A stretch of 64,000 nt of DNA from Diplocloster agilis. Its GTDB lineage: Bacteria; Bacillota; Clostridia; Lachnospirales; Lachnospiraceae. The DNA lies in contig NZ_JAHQCW010000031.1 of the NCBI RefSeq assembly GCF_019042275.1, forward strand, positions 1-64,000. Direction: 5' to 3'. The notes under the pieces are model-generated. The model had not been told where the DNA came from and did not search any database. It saw only the letters and a program-made list of their open reading frames with translations. Made by a program: the position numbers and the translations under genes. Position 1 is the first letter of the stretch. Each line of letters begins with the position of its first letter. Positions 51,200 through 60,159 of the stretch are shown one piece after another.

Positions 51200-52222
51200 T
51201 CACCGTGCTACCCAGCACTGAGGGTCTTTTCCATAGAAATCTCCGGTCAATCCATAACCAACCGCCGGGCAGCCCCGGCAATAACACAGATATTTACAGT
51301 CAGAACAAGCTTCAAACTTATCGTATTCCCTGTAGTACTCCATCTGCGGTCCCAGGAAGACCCGCTCCAACGAATCGGATAATGCATTGCCGATCAAACT
51401 TTCAAATCTCCTGCAGGCATAGACATCCCCATTTGCCAGGATTGTCATATGGGAAATCCCACAATTGCAGCCTTCCAGTATCAGATTTTCTTTATTTTCT
51501 TCCGGCTGAAATACCCCTTTTTCGTGCAGAAAGGGTATCCACAGGTGATCCTTTAAGGAAAAAAGTGTACCTCTGTCCTTATACTTCTCAAACAATTCCC
51601 AACACTGCTGTAATAATCCCCTGTATTCCTCAGGCGTTACCAGGTTATAATCATCTCTATGAGTTGGACAGTATCGGGCAAACGCATAACTGTCCACATG
51701 ATGATCTACCACAATCTTAATCAGCTCCGGAATCTCCAGGATATTATGCTTTGAGACCGTTGTCATAACCGCTGTTTTTATACCGCTGTCCTTTAAAAGC
51801 GGCACTTTTTCCAGTGTGTTATCAAAGGAGCCCTCTTTTCGTATTGTATCGTGTGTGCGTTGCAGCCCGTCCAGAGACATCTGGTACTTCTGACACCCCA
51901 ATCTATGCAGCCTCTCACAGACGCCCGGCGTCAGGTGAAAGGGATTGCCCAATATGGAAAAAGGGATCTTCCTGTTGGAAAGAAGCTCCAAATATCCCCA
52001 TATATCATAGTATAGTAACGGGTCGCCGCCTGTTACAAAGATATACGGTGCAACCCGGAACCGTTCACACATTTCCAGATAATTCATAAGAATTATTCTG
52101 AGATCCTCAAGTTTTAATTCCGGGCGGCTTGTCTCACCATTTTTGGAATATATGTAGCAATGTTTACACCGCTGGTCACACAGGTCGGTTATATGCCATT
52201 GTAATCCAAAACTTTTGTTCAT
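51200..52222 (-). CDS. Radical SAM/SPASM peptide maturase
   Basis: A 340-residue enzyme. The radical SAM motif is CDQRCKHCY (Cys 15, 19, 22), followed by FVTGGDPLLY (GGE-type motif). The C-terminal SPASM part (about 250-335) has CNCGISHMTILANGDVYAC and a closing cluster, CSDCKYLCYCRGC, so two further Fe-S clusters are likely. Such enzymes form thioether or other crosslinks in Cys-rich precursors; the peptide at 50208-50417 is the likely substrate. It resembles the enzymes named for the ACGX peptide system, an impression not tested here. The ribosome-binding site (gggagga) is rather far upstream, so the exact start is less certain. Confidence 0.9.
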   Translation of the reverse strand: MNKSFGLQWHITDLCDQRCKHCYIYSKNGETSRPELKLEDLRIILMNYLEMCERFRVAPYIFVTGGDPLLYYDIWGYLELLSNRKIPFSILGNPFHLTPGVCERLHRLGCQKYQMSLDGLQRTHDTIRKEGSFDNTLEKVPLLKDSGIKTAVMTTVSKHNILEIPELIKIVVDHHVDSYAFARYCPTHRDDYNLVTPEEYRGLLQQCWELFEKYKDRGTLFSLKDHLWIPFLHEKGVFQPEENKENLILEGCNCGISHMTILANGDVYACRRFESLIGNALSDSLERVFLGPQMEYYREYDKFEACSDCKYLCYCRGCPAVGYGLTGDFYGKDPQCWVAR

Positions 52223-52400
52223 GATAAACTGTGTTTGATCCTCCCCTGATGATTACTATTATTTTACCGCGGCAGGATCTGTATTTCAATCGCATTATTG
52301 TTTAAAATTCGATACATGTTTCCATATTTCATGCCCAAACAGTATACGCAAAAGTACGCAAAAGGAAATCCGTCCGGTTCCCATTAAAAGATACGGCTTT

Positions 52401-52430
52401 TATTCCATAGGCGCATTTTCCTATGGAATA
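52401..52430. other. Perfect hairpin upstream of the repeat hairpin
   Basis: TATTCCATAG pairs perfectly with CTATGGAATA around a ten-base loop. It lies next to the hairpin repeat at 52432-52484. The rest of the 52223-52400 gap is AT-rich, with no gene seen. Confidence 0.6.
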
Positions 52431-52431
52431 A

Positions 52432-52484
52432 AATAAGGGCATCGCTCAACCATCCGTTTTGATGATTTTGCGATACCCTATTTT
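52432..52484 (-). terminator. Terminator of the S1/ispH/cmk transcript; copy of a hairpin repeat
   Basis: On the minus strand AATAGGGTATCGC pairs with GCGATGCCCTTATTTT and ends in a T-rich run. Inner bases match the hairpin at 50111-50160 in inverted orientation (gctcaac, then tgatgattttgcg). Confidence 0.78.
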
Positions 52485-52512
52485 CATTTATATTCCCTGC
52501 CGGTATCAGCCC

Positions 52513-53688
52513 TTAGGCTTCCTCGGTATATTCCTCTGCATTCTCCACAGAAGCCGCTTCCAAAGCTTCCTCATCCATTTGTTCCGCACTATACTCTTCC
52601 GCATCCATCGGGACTTCTTCTGTGCGTTCTTCCAAAGGAGCTTCCAGAACTTTCATGCTCAGGCTGATCTTACGGTCTTCTCCGTTGAAATCTACCACTT
52701 TCGCGGTGATCTCCTGGCCGGCCCGCAGTACATCCGAAGGTTTCTCCACATGCTCTCTGGAAATCTGGGATACATGCAGCAACGCGTCCACACCCGGCTC
52801 CAGCTCCACAAACGCACCGAAATCGGTCATTCTGGCTACTTTACCCGTTACGATGTTTCCAACCGCATATTTATCCGCTGCGGTTAACCAGGGATTCTGA
52901 TCTTCAAATTTTAAACTCAGGGCGATCTTATCGCCGTTGATATCCTTAATCAGGACTGTCAGCACTTCGCCAACCTTGAATACTTTCTTAGGGTTCTCCA
53001 CTCTGCCCCAGGACATTTCAGAGATATGAAGCAGACCGTCTGCACCGCCCAGATCGATAAATGCGCCAAAATCGGTTACATTCTTGACGGTACCTTCCAC
53101 CACATCACCCACATGGATCCTGGCGAACAGTTCTTTCTGAAGTTCCGCTTTTTTTGCAACCAGCAGCTGTTTGCGGTCGCCAATGATTCTTCTGCGTCTC
53201 GGATTGAACTCGGTAATCACGAATTCGATCTCCTGATCGGCGTATTTCGTCAGGTCTTTCTCATAAGAGTCAGACACCAGACTGGCCGGAATGAATACAC
53301 GGGCTTCATCGATGACCACGCTTAAGCCGCCGTCTAAAACCTGGCTGACTTTCGCGGTGAGAACTTCCTGATTATTGAAGGCTTCTTCCAGTCTCTTGTT
53401 GCCTCTCTCGGCAGCGAGACGTTTATAGGTCAACAGAACTTGTCCTTCCCCGTCATTTACCTTCAGAACTTTCACTTCCATCGTATCCCCTACGGAAACA
53501 ATCTGGGTCAGGTCCACATTCGACTCATTGGTATATTCATTTCTTGTGAGAATGCCGTCTGCTTTGTAACCTATGTTTAAGATGATTTCATCTTCTTTCA
53601 CACCGATGACTGTGCCCTCGACTACCTCTCCTGTACGTATTGTTTTAAAAGATTCTTCCAACATTTGTTCAAAGCTCATTTCTGCCAT
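52513..53688 (-). CDS. S1 RNA-binding domain protein (ribosomal protein S1-like)
   Basis: A 391-residue protein with four S1 domains, beginning at residues about 19, 105, 190 and 275 (GEVVEGTVIGVKEDEIIL, VVEGTVKNVTDFGAFIDLGG, VTGKVARMTDFGAFVELEPG). The C-terminal 40 residues are acidic. It is the short Firmicutes version of S1 and likely binds mRNA on the ribosome. It overlaps ispH by 13 bases; in some Clostridia the two are fused into one protein. Confidence 0.92.
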   Translation of the reverse strand: MAEMSFEQMLEESFKTIRTGEVVEGTVIGVKEDEIILNIGYKADGILTRNEYTNESNVDLTQIVSVGDTMEVKVLKVNDGEGQVLLTYKRLAAERGNKRLEEAFNNQEVLTAKVSQVLDGGLSVVIDEARVFIPASLVSDSYEKDLTKYADQEIEFVITEFNPRRRRIIGDRKQLLVAKKAELQKELFARIHVGDVVEGTVKNVTDFGAFIDLGGADGLLHISEMSWGRVENPKKVFKVGEVLTVLIKDINGDKIALSLKFEDQNPWLTAADKYAVGNIVTGKVARMTDFGAFVELEPGVDALLHVSQISREHVEKPSDVLRAGQEITAKVVDFNGEDRKISLSMKVLEAPLEERTEEVPMDAEEYSAEQMDEEALEAASVENAEEYTEEA

Positions 53689-54521
53689 TCCTTTTGAACC
53701 TCCTCAATTATTTTCTTTGGGGTGGAAGCCCCTGCAGTAATACCTACGCAGCCAACGGACAACAGCTTCTGCACATCTAAGTCATTCAGAGTCTGTATAT
53801 AGTAAGTATCGTTACATTCCTTTTTACATATTTCATATAGCTTCTGTGTATTGGAGCTGTGCCTGCCTCCAATCACAACCATAGCATCGACTTCCCGGGC
53901 AATTTGCCTTGCTTCTGCCTGTCGCTCTTCTGTGGCATTGCAAATCGTATTTACAACAAGTATATCATAACCCTTTTTAGAGAGAATTTCAACTAAATCT
54001 TGAAATTTATTGTTGTTAAATGTCGTCTGGGAAACCACGCAAAGCTCTTCGCCCTTCGGAACCTGAAAACTTTCAGCCTCCTGAAAAGACTCGATAACCG
54101 TAGTTTTGCCACTGCTCCAGCCTTTGATTCCTTCTACTTCCGGATGCTTATCATTTCCAATTATAACTATATGTTTTCCCAGGGCGCTCTCCCGCTCCAC
54201 GATCCGATGGATCTTCAGCACGAACGGACAGGTCACATCGATCATTTTCAGTCCCTGTTTCTCGATCACCTGGTAAATATGTTTGGATACTCCGTGAGAA
54301 CGTATAATAACGGTACCTTTATTCAGCTGTTTTAACTCTTCCTCCGTATGAATTACCGATACGCCCTTTCGCTCCAGATCCTCCACGACCTCCTCGTTAT
54401 GGATAATCGGACCAAAGGTATAGATCGGGCTTCCTCCCTTTTCCACTTCTTCATACACTCTGTCCACCGCGCGTTTTACTCCAAAACAAAATCCCGCGGT
54501 TTTCGCAAGCTTTACTTTCAT
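53676..54521 (-). CDS. ispH: 4-Hydroxy-3-methylbut-2-enyl diphosphate reductase
   Basis: A 281-residue Fe-S enzyme that makes IPP and DMAPP in the last MEP-pathway step. The three cluster-binding cysteines are in TAGFCFGVKRAVDRVYE (Cys 12), MIDVTCPFVLKI and VVNTICNATEERQ. GCVGITAGASTPKKIIEEV closes the protein. It lies between cmk and the S1 gene with short overlaps at both ends. Confidence 0.97.
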   Translation of the reverse strand: MKVKLAKTAGFCFGVKRAVDRVYEEVEKGGSPIYTFGPIIHNEEVVEDLERKGVSVIHTEEELKQLNKGTVIIRSHGVSKHIYQVIEKQGLKMIDVTCPFVLKIHRIVERESALGKHIVIIGNDKHPEVEGIKGWSSGKTTVIESFQEAESFQVPKGEELCVVSQTTFNNNKFQDLVEILSKKGYDILVVNTICNATEERQAEARQIAREVDAMVVIGGRHSSNTQKLYEICKKECNDTYYIQTLNDLDVQKLLSVGCVGITAGASTPKKIIEEVQKEWQK

Positions 54522-55192
54522 AACTTTGCTCTCTTTTCCTTATATAACTTCAGGATCTGATCCGCCACTTCTTCAATATTCATAGAGGACGTATCTACCA
54601 GAACCGCATCCTCCGCCTGCTTAAGGGGAGCGAACTCCCTGGTCATGTCTCTGTGATCCCGTTCTTCAATATCTTCCGTGATTTGCGCGAGATCGCACGG
54701 GATTCCCTTTTTCTGCAATTCCAGATATCTCCGGTTCGCCCGGGTCTTCACGCTGGCCGTCAGATAAATCTTCAGGAATGCGTCCGGCAGCACATAAGTC
54801 CCGATGTCCCGGCCGTCCATCACCACATCTGCCCCGGCCGCTAAAGCTCTCTGCAGTTCCACCAGCTTTAGCCTCACCTTTGGATTCACCGATGAGGCGG
54901 AGGCCATATTGCCAACTTCCTCCGTTCGGATCAGCCCGGTTACATTCTCTGCGTTTAACAGAACCTGCTGCTCCTTGTCCTGATAGCGTATCGTGATATC
55001 CGCTTCCTGACATACTTTCCCGATCAGATCGGAATCCCCTGGCGGAACCCCCTGCCTGATCAGGTGCAGCGCAATCGCCCGGTACATGGCCCCGGTGTCC
55101 ACGTAGACAAATGACAGCGATTTCGCAATACGCTTCGCAATCGTACTCTTCCCCGCTCCCGCAGGTCCGTCAATTGCAATACTATAGCCCAT
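54518..55192 (-). CDS. cmk: Cytidylate kinase
   Basis: A 224-residue kinase for CMP and dCMP. The P-loop is IAIDGPAGAGKSTIAKRIAKSL, and VYVDTGAMYRAIAL, VVMDGRDIGTYVLPDA and KIYLTASVKTRANRRYLE are family blocks. It overlaps ispH by four bases. The start at 55192 (MGYSIAIDG) is chosen by homology; an upstream ATG would add 11 residues. Confidence 0.97.
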   Translation of the reverse strand: MGYSIAIDGPAGAGKSTIAKRIAKSLSFVYVDTGAMYRAIALHLIRQGVPPGDSDLIGKVCQEADITIRYQDKEQQVLLNAENVTGLIRTEEVGNMASASSVNPKVRLKLVELQRALAAGADVVMDGRDIGTYVLPDAFLKIYLTASVKTRANRRYLELQKKGIPCDLAQITEDIEERDHRDMTREFAPLKQAEDAVLVDTSSMNIEEVADQILKLYKEKRAKL

Positions 55193-55228
55193 AAACCTTC
55201 CTCCCTTGTTGCTTCTTCGACGCACATT

Positions 55229-56488
55229 CTAGGAGACCTGCGCATCTTGTGCCGCTGCAATGATTCCCTGCACGGCCGTATATGCTGTAGACCAGGCGAT
55301 CTGAAGATTAAATCCCCCGGTCACTGCATCCAGATCCAGAACCTCTCCGGCAAAATAAAGTCCCTGTGCCTTCCTGGATTCCATGGTAGACGGATTGATC
55401 TCTTTTACATTCACTCCGCCCCTGGTTATAATCGCTTCCTGATATCCCCGAAGCCCGGTCACCGTCATCGTCAAATGCTTGATCAGCCACACCAGCTGCT
55501 GCCGTTCTTCTCTGGAGATCTCATGGACCTTTTTTTCCTCCGGTATCCCGCTCAACGACACGATCACCGGAATCAATTTGGCGGGGAATAATTTCCCCAG
55601 TGAATTTTTAAAATCGCGGTTCCGGTTTTCCTCAAAATCCCGCAGAATCCGGTGATCCAGCTGTTCTATGCTAAGAGCTGGTTTTAGATCAATCGAAAGC
55701 GTTAATGTCTCATTTCCAATCTGGTTCGTGATATAGCTGCTTCCGCTCAAGATCAGCGGTCCGCTCACCCCGTAGTGGGTAAACAGCATTTCTCCGAAAT
55801 CCGAATACAGCTCCTTTTTTCCACTTGTAATCGTCACCTGCACATTTTTCAGGGACAGTCCCTGCAGACGCTTTACGTAGTCTTCTTTTACCTCAAGCGG
55901 AACAATGGAGGGAGCAAGCTTCGTCACCTGATGTCCGGCGGTCTTGGCAAACCGGTAACCGTCGCCGGTGGAACCGGTAGCCTGATAGGAAAAGCCGCCT
56001 GTTGCTATCACGCAGGCATCTGCGTCCACCGCCCGTCCATCCTTTAGCCGGATTCCACGAAAACGAGTTTCTTCTATTATAATGTCCGCCACTTCCGCGC
56101 GCAGATGGGTCCGCACATTGAGGCGTTTCATTTCATTTTCCAATCCACGGATGATGTCCGAAGAATGGTCGGACACCGGAAAGACCCTGTTCCCACGCTC
56201 CACTTTCAACGGGACTCCCAGATCTTCAAAGAATTGCATCGCATCCTGATTTGTAAATCCATAGAAAGCGCTATATAAAAACTTCGGATTGGAACGCACA
56301 CTTAAGAATAATTCTTCCGTATCGCAAGCGTTTGTTACATTGCAGCGTCCTTTTCCTGTGATAAATAGTTTTTTCCCCAGCTTCTCATTTTTCTCAAAAA
56401 CTTCTACCTGGCAGACACCGCTTCGGGCGGCAAAAACTGCCGCTGCCATCCCCGCAGCGCCTCCGCCGATAATTAAAACCCTTTTCAT
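55229..56488 (-). CDS. HI0933/YhiN-type FAD-dependent oxidoreductase
   Basis: A flavoprotein of about 419 residues. The FAD-binding start is MKRVLIIGGGAAGMAAAVFAA. Family features are EKLGKKLFITGKGRCNVTNA, CVIATGGFSYQATGSTGDGY and the C-terminal GLYFAGEVLDLDAVTGGFNLQIAWSTAY. The biochemical role is unknown; the family is often named aminoacetone-oxidase-like. It shares an operon-like layout with cmk. The start at 56488 has ggag and agga upstream. Confidence 0.93.
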   Translation of the reverse strand: MKRVLIIGGGAAGMAAAVFAARSGVCQVEVFEKNEKLGKKLFITGKGRCNVTNACDTEELFLSVRSNPKFLYSAFYGFTNQDAMQFFEDLGVPLKVERGNRVFPVSDHSSDIIRGLENEMKRLNVRTHLRAEVADIIIEETRFRGIRLKDGRAVDADACVIATGGFSYQATGSTGDGYRFAKTAGHQVTKLAPSIVPLEVKEDYVKRLQGLSLKNVQVTITSGKKELYSDFGEMLFTHYGVSGPLILSGSSYITNQIGNETLTLSIDLKPALSIEQLDHRILRDFEENRNRDFKNSLGKLFPAKLIPVIVSLSGIPEEKKVHEISREERQQLVWLIKHLTMTVTGLRGYQEAIITRGGVNVKEINPSTMESRKAQGLYFAGEVLDLDAVTGGFNLQIAWSTAYTAVQGIIAAAQDAQVS

Positions 56489-56520
56489 TCCTGTCTCCAT
56501 TCCAAATGTCCGGCCTGTTC

Positions 56521-56619
56521 CCATGATTGTTACAATCATGATTCCTCCGGTAGATGCACACTCCGCGCCAGATAAAGCGCTCCGGCGCAGATCTAATGTC
56601 TGTCGACATTATATCATGG
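56521..56619. repeat. REP-like interspersed repeat, one unit
   Basis: A unit with the hairpin ATGATTG-TTA-CAATCAT, the segment GATGCACACTCCGCGCCAG, CGCTCCGGCGCAG and the hairpin TAATGTC-TGTC-GACATTA. It matches the units at 11772-11928 at most positions. It lies between the flavoprotein gene and an acyl carrier protein gene. Confidence 0.8.
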
Positions 56620-56644
56620 CCCCAGGTTTTTTGTCTATTCTAAT

Positions 56645-56875
56645 TTATGGCTGGGTAATTCCTCTCTCTTCCAGATACTCGATCACATCCCGGACCAGAT
56701 GCAGATGCCAGACCTCCCTTGGTTGGATGGAGATATCAAAATGATCTTCAAAAATTACAATAATATTCATAATATCAAATGAATTTAAAGCCAGATCTTT
56801 AATAAAATCTGTGTCATAGGTGACCCCTTTTTTACCGGTCACTGTATATATAGCGTCCTGAATAAACTCCAGCAT
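56645..56875 (-). CDS. Acyl carrier protein-like protein
   Basis: A 76-residue, acidic, helical protein. The 4'-phosphopantetheine site is the Ser in DLALNSFDIMNIIVIFED, a variant of the usual DSL core. It is 57 bases after an AMP-dependent ligase gene, which probably loads it. The C-terminus (DVIEYLEERGITQP) matches carrier protein helix 4. It is the last gene of the operon containing the NRPS and two-component genes. Confidence 0.88.
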   Translation of the reverse strand: MLEFIQDAIYTVTGKKGVTYDTDFIKDLALNSFDIMNIIVIFEDHFDISIQPREVWHLHLVRDVIEYLEERGITQP

Positions 56876-56932
56876 AATCCATCCTCCACCTTTTCCTCTT
56901 AAATACCATAGCCGCTTCTTCTTGCCGGCTTC

Positions 56933-58585
56933 TTACACCATATGCCGCTTAATCTTTTTCGTCCCTGTCTTAGAGAATTCTTTTTCCCGTATATTAATCA
57001 TTTGAACCTGCTGATAGGTCGGAAGTTTTTCATTGATGGCGTCGATCTCTTTTTGCAGTTCCTCCAGTATCTCATAAGAGGACATATGGCCGGTGCGGTC
57101 GGGATCCGGATAGATGCTGGCTGTAATCTTGACATCATCCACAGATGTCCCGCTGGCCGTACCGGTTACGACCACCTCCTTTACCAGAGGCACCTGCATA
57201 ATCAGCTCTTCAAGCTTCTCCGGCGAGGTTTTCTTCCCATTCTTAAATACGATCAGATTCTTCTTCCGTCCGGTCAGATACAGGCACCCGTCTTTATCCT
57301 GATACCCCAGATCTCCGGTTTTAAACCAGCCGTCCTCCATTACCTCTTTCGTCTGCTCCGGCGCTTTATAATATCCTTCCATCACGGAATCTCCCCGGAC
57401 CCAGATCTCATCCTCCACGATCCGGATCTCACAGCTGGGCAGTACATAGCCTACAGAACCCATCTTATAAGACCGGTTGCTATTCACGGAGATCAATGGT
57501 GAACATTCGGTGATTCCATAGCCCTGCAGGATCAGAATGCCGAAAGACTCAAAATCCTCCGATATTTCTTTTCCAAGATGTGCCCCGCCGCAGATCATAA
57601 TGTGAAGATTGCCCGCTATCTGTTCCCGGATTCCGTCCAGGGTCTTGCTCTTCATACGGATACCGCATTTTCTCAAAACGCGCACCAGCTTTAACAATCT
57701 TTTCAGCTGATCGGCTTTTCCGGCTTTCTCTGCGTTCAGCCAGATTTGATTATAAATGGATTCCACAATCAGGGGAACCGTCAGCATAGTATCCGGTTTC
57801 GCCAGCTTCAGATCCCGCAGCATCGTCTTCAGATCTCCGTTTATATAGACGTGAGTCCCTCTGAGCAGCGATCCCAGTATCGAACAGGTCAGTCCGTATG
57901 TGTGGTAAAAGGGAAGTGAACAGAATACAGTCTCTTCGAAAGTGACATACAAACAGGAATCGCACATATTTTTTAAGATATTTTTATGGCTTAATATCAC
58001 CAATTTGGACTTGCTGGTAGTGCCCGATGTAAAGGCGATTACCGCCGGCTGGTCCGGCTGCACCGTCACAAATCCACTTTGCTGTTCTTCTGTGCGCCGT
58101 TTACCCTTTTCGCACAACTCGTCAAGGCTTTTCGTCCCCTCTCTTTGCGCGCCCAAATAAACCACCTGTTTTAAACCTAACTGATCCACACTGACCGGGT
58201 CAAAAACCGACCGGTATCCTGCGGATGCGAATACCATTTCGGCATCCGCCATCTGGATCATTTCCCTGATACTGTCATCGGACTGCTCGATATCTACGCA
58301 CACGGCAACCGCCCCACAGGCCATAATTGCCAGGCAGGCCACAACCCAGTCACAGCTGTTTTCACTGACTATCGCGATATGGCGTCCTGCCATGCCCATA
58401 GCAATCAGCTCTTCTTTTAAATAAGTGACACGTAAGACCAGTTCCTCATAGGTAACCGTTATTTTTTCCTGTTTTCTGGTGAAATATGAAATGGCCTCCC
58501 GATTCCCATATTTACGTGACAGCCCCTCCAGATATGCTGGAATTGTATCAAAATATTCGGTATCATACAAAGGGAATTTTTTCAT
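56933..58585 (-). CDS. AMP-dependent acyl/aminoacyl ligase
   Basis: A 550-residue adenylate-forming enzyme (ANL family). Motifs: AVIAFTSGTTSKSKLVILSH (A3), LILQGYGITECSPLISVN (A5), DGWFKTGDLGYQDKDGCLYL (A7), and ending EFSKTGTKKIKRHMV, where Lys near the C-terminus is the A10 residue. It probably activates a carboxylic acid and transfers it to the acyl carrier protein encoded next. The substrate cannot be read from sequence. It is separated by 32 bases from the HD-GYP response regulator. Confidence 0.92.
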   Translation of the reverse strand: MKKFPLYDTEYFDTIPAYLEGLSRKYGNREAISYFTRKQEKITVTYEELVLRVTYLKEELIAMGMAGRHIAIVSENSCDWVVACLAIMACGAVAVCVDIEQSDDSIREMIQMADAEMVFASAGYRSVFDPVSVDQLGLKQVVYLGAQREGTKSLDELCEKGKRRTEEQQSGFVTVQPDQPAVIAFTSGTTSKSKLVILSHKNILKNMCDSCLYVTFEETVFCSLPFYHTYGLTCSILGSLLRGTHVYINGDLKTMLRDLKLAKPDTMLTVPLIVESIYNQIWLNAEKAGKADQLKRLLKLVRVLRKCGIRMKSKTLDGIREQIAGNLHIMICGGAHLGKEISEDFESFGILILQGYGITECSPLISVNSNRSYKMGSVGYVLPSCEIRIVEDEIWVRGDSVMEGYYKAPEQTKEVMEDGWFKTGDLGYQDKDGCLYLTGRKKNLIVFKNGKKTSPEKLEELIMQVPLVKEVVVTGTASGTSVDDVKITASIYPDPDRTGHMSSYEILEELQKEIDAINEKLPTYQQVQMINIREKEFSKTGTKKIKRHMV

Positions 58586-58617
58586 TTGAGCCTCCTGCTG
58601 TTTTTCTGTTTTTTCTC

Positions 58618-60147
58618 TTACAGAACCGCCTCTTCATAAGTCCAGGCCAGTTCTTCTTTTATCTTTTCGTAATCATTTAATATAATAAGGAAGGCATCCA
58701 CAATGTCCGGATCAAACTGGGTATTCTTCCCCTCGATCAGCTCCTTGACCGCTTTTTCATAGCCCAGGGATTTCCGGTACTGCCGGTCGGAAGTCATGGC
58801 GTCAAAGGAATCCGCCACCGCTATAATCCGTGCTTCCTCGGGTATTTCATTTTGTCTGAGCCGGTCCGGGTAGCCGCCGCCGTCATACCGTTCATGATGT
58901 CCGCGCACGATGGGCGCGATCCCGCCGAATCTTCGGATCGCGGAAAGTATCTCCGCCCCTTTCGCCGCATGCTTTTTAACCTTTTCGTATTCCTCTTCGC
59001 TTAACTTGCTTTCTTTTAGAAGGATCGAATCCGGAACCCCCAGCTTCCCGATATCGTGGAACAGGCTGGCAACTTTAAGCCGTTCACAGTATTCACTGCT
59101 CCTGCCAAGCTGCTGAGCCGCCCGCACCGCGTAATAGGATACCCGGTCCGAGTGTCCGCGGGTATAGATATCTCTGGCGTCCACCATCAACCGCATGGTG
59201 CTGACCACCTCTATATAGCCGTCCCGCAGATCATCGTAAGCTTTCACCAGTTCTTCCTTCTGCTTATTTACCATGGCATGAAGTGTGGTATTTTGCACAG
59301 CCTGGGCGGACTGCCTGGCAAATATCTCCAAAAGCTGTCTTTGCTCAAAGCGGATCTCTCCGGGGCATCTGGTCCCGATCAAACCAATGCATTCCATCTG
59401 ACCGCTGCGGATCGGGAGTATCAGGAGCTGATCCTCTGCCACCGGCTCTTTCCTGCCCTCATCCCGGAACATATGTACATACCGGTCCACCACTTCGTCG
59501 GTAAAATAGCTTCCGCTGCGCTTCATGATGCACTCCGGAAGATCTGTCCCCAGTCCGTTATCCGTCGAAAACTCCACGCAGTTACAGGAATTTATCCCCA
59601 CAAATGCCTCCTCGGATCTGGTAATCTCCCGAACCCCCTCCATAATACTTTCCGCCAGTTTTTCCGCGGCCTGGAGGTGGTAAATGCGAGGCAGCACATC
59701 TAAAATAGTGGACAAACCCCGCTGGTATTCCCGGATCGTCCGCATTTGGCCAATCGATTTTACACAGGATTCCACCAGCAATTCCAGTTGGTCAAACCGG
59801 TCGCTTTTCTCAAAATACCCCTGAATATCCAGTTCCCGTATTGTCTTGATCGGCGGAGCCATGCTTTTGTGTCCGGTCAGCAAAATTATATAGATATCTT
59901 TATTAAACCGACGGATCTGCTCCACCACCTGGTCTCCGCAGATGGGAATCATCAGGAAATCCAGCAGAAGGATGTCATATCTGCCGTTTCTTACTCGTTC
60001 CACAGCCTTCTCCGGCTCATTCTCCGTATCCACATGAAATCCCGATCTCTGGAAATAAGCCTGTAGCGTTGATGTCATGATAGGATCATCATCCACTGTC
60101 AAAATCGAGAAAGTGTTCATTTTCGTCATTCTTTTTCCCTGTCTCAT
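58618..60147 (-). CDS. Response regulator with GAF-like and HD-GYP domains
   Basis: A 509-residue regulator. The receiver domain (about 10-130) has the phosphorylated Asp in DILLLDFLMIPICG and the acidic pair in LTVDDDPIM. A GAF-like domain spans about 165-305. The HD-GYP domain (about 330-500) has SLFHDIGKLGVPD and HHERYDGGGYPDRL, so cyclic-di-GMP phosphodiesterase activity is likely. The histidine kinase 12 bases upstream is its partner. The start may also be a few codons inside (MTKMNTFSILT); aagagg supports the first ATG. Confidence 0.93.
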   Translation of the reverse strand: MRQGKRMTKMNTFSILTVDDDPIMTSTLQAYFQRSGFHVDTENEPEKAVERVRNGRYDILLLDFLMIPICGDQVVEQIRRFNKDIYIILLTGHKSMAPPIKTIRELDIQGYFEKSDRFDQLELLVESCVKSIGQMRTIREYQRGLSTILDVLPRIYHLQAAEKLAESIMEGVREITRSEEAFVGINSCNCVEFSTDNGLGTDLPECIMKRSGSYFTDEVVDRYVHMFRDEGRKEPVAEDQLLILPIRSGQMECIGLIGTRCPGEIRFEQRQLLEIFARQSAQAVQNTTLHAMVNKQKEELVKAYDDLRDGYIEVVSTMRLMVDARDIYTRGHSDRVSYYAVRAAQQLGRSSEYCERLKVASLFHDIGKLGVPDSILLKESKLSEEEYEKVKKHAAKGAEILSAIRRFGGIAPIVRGHHERYDGGGYPDRLRQNEIPEEARIIAVADSFDAMTSDRQYRKSLGYEKAVKELIEGKNTQFDPDIVDAFLIILNDYEKIKEELAWTYEEAVL

Positions 60148-60159
60148 ACACTGTACCTC

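Noticed and set aside
56394-56609. A 71-codon minus-strand frame, and a similar one at 11754-11978
   Set aside because: Both read through REP-like repeat units, which explains their similarity.
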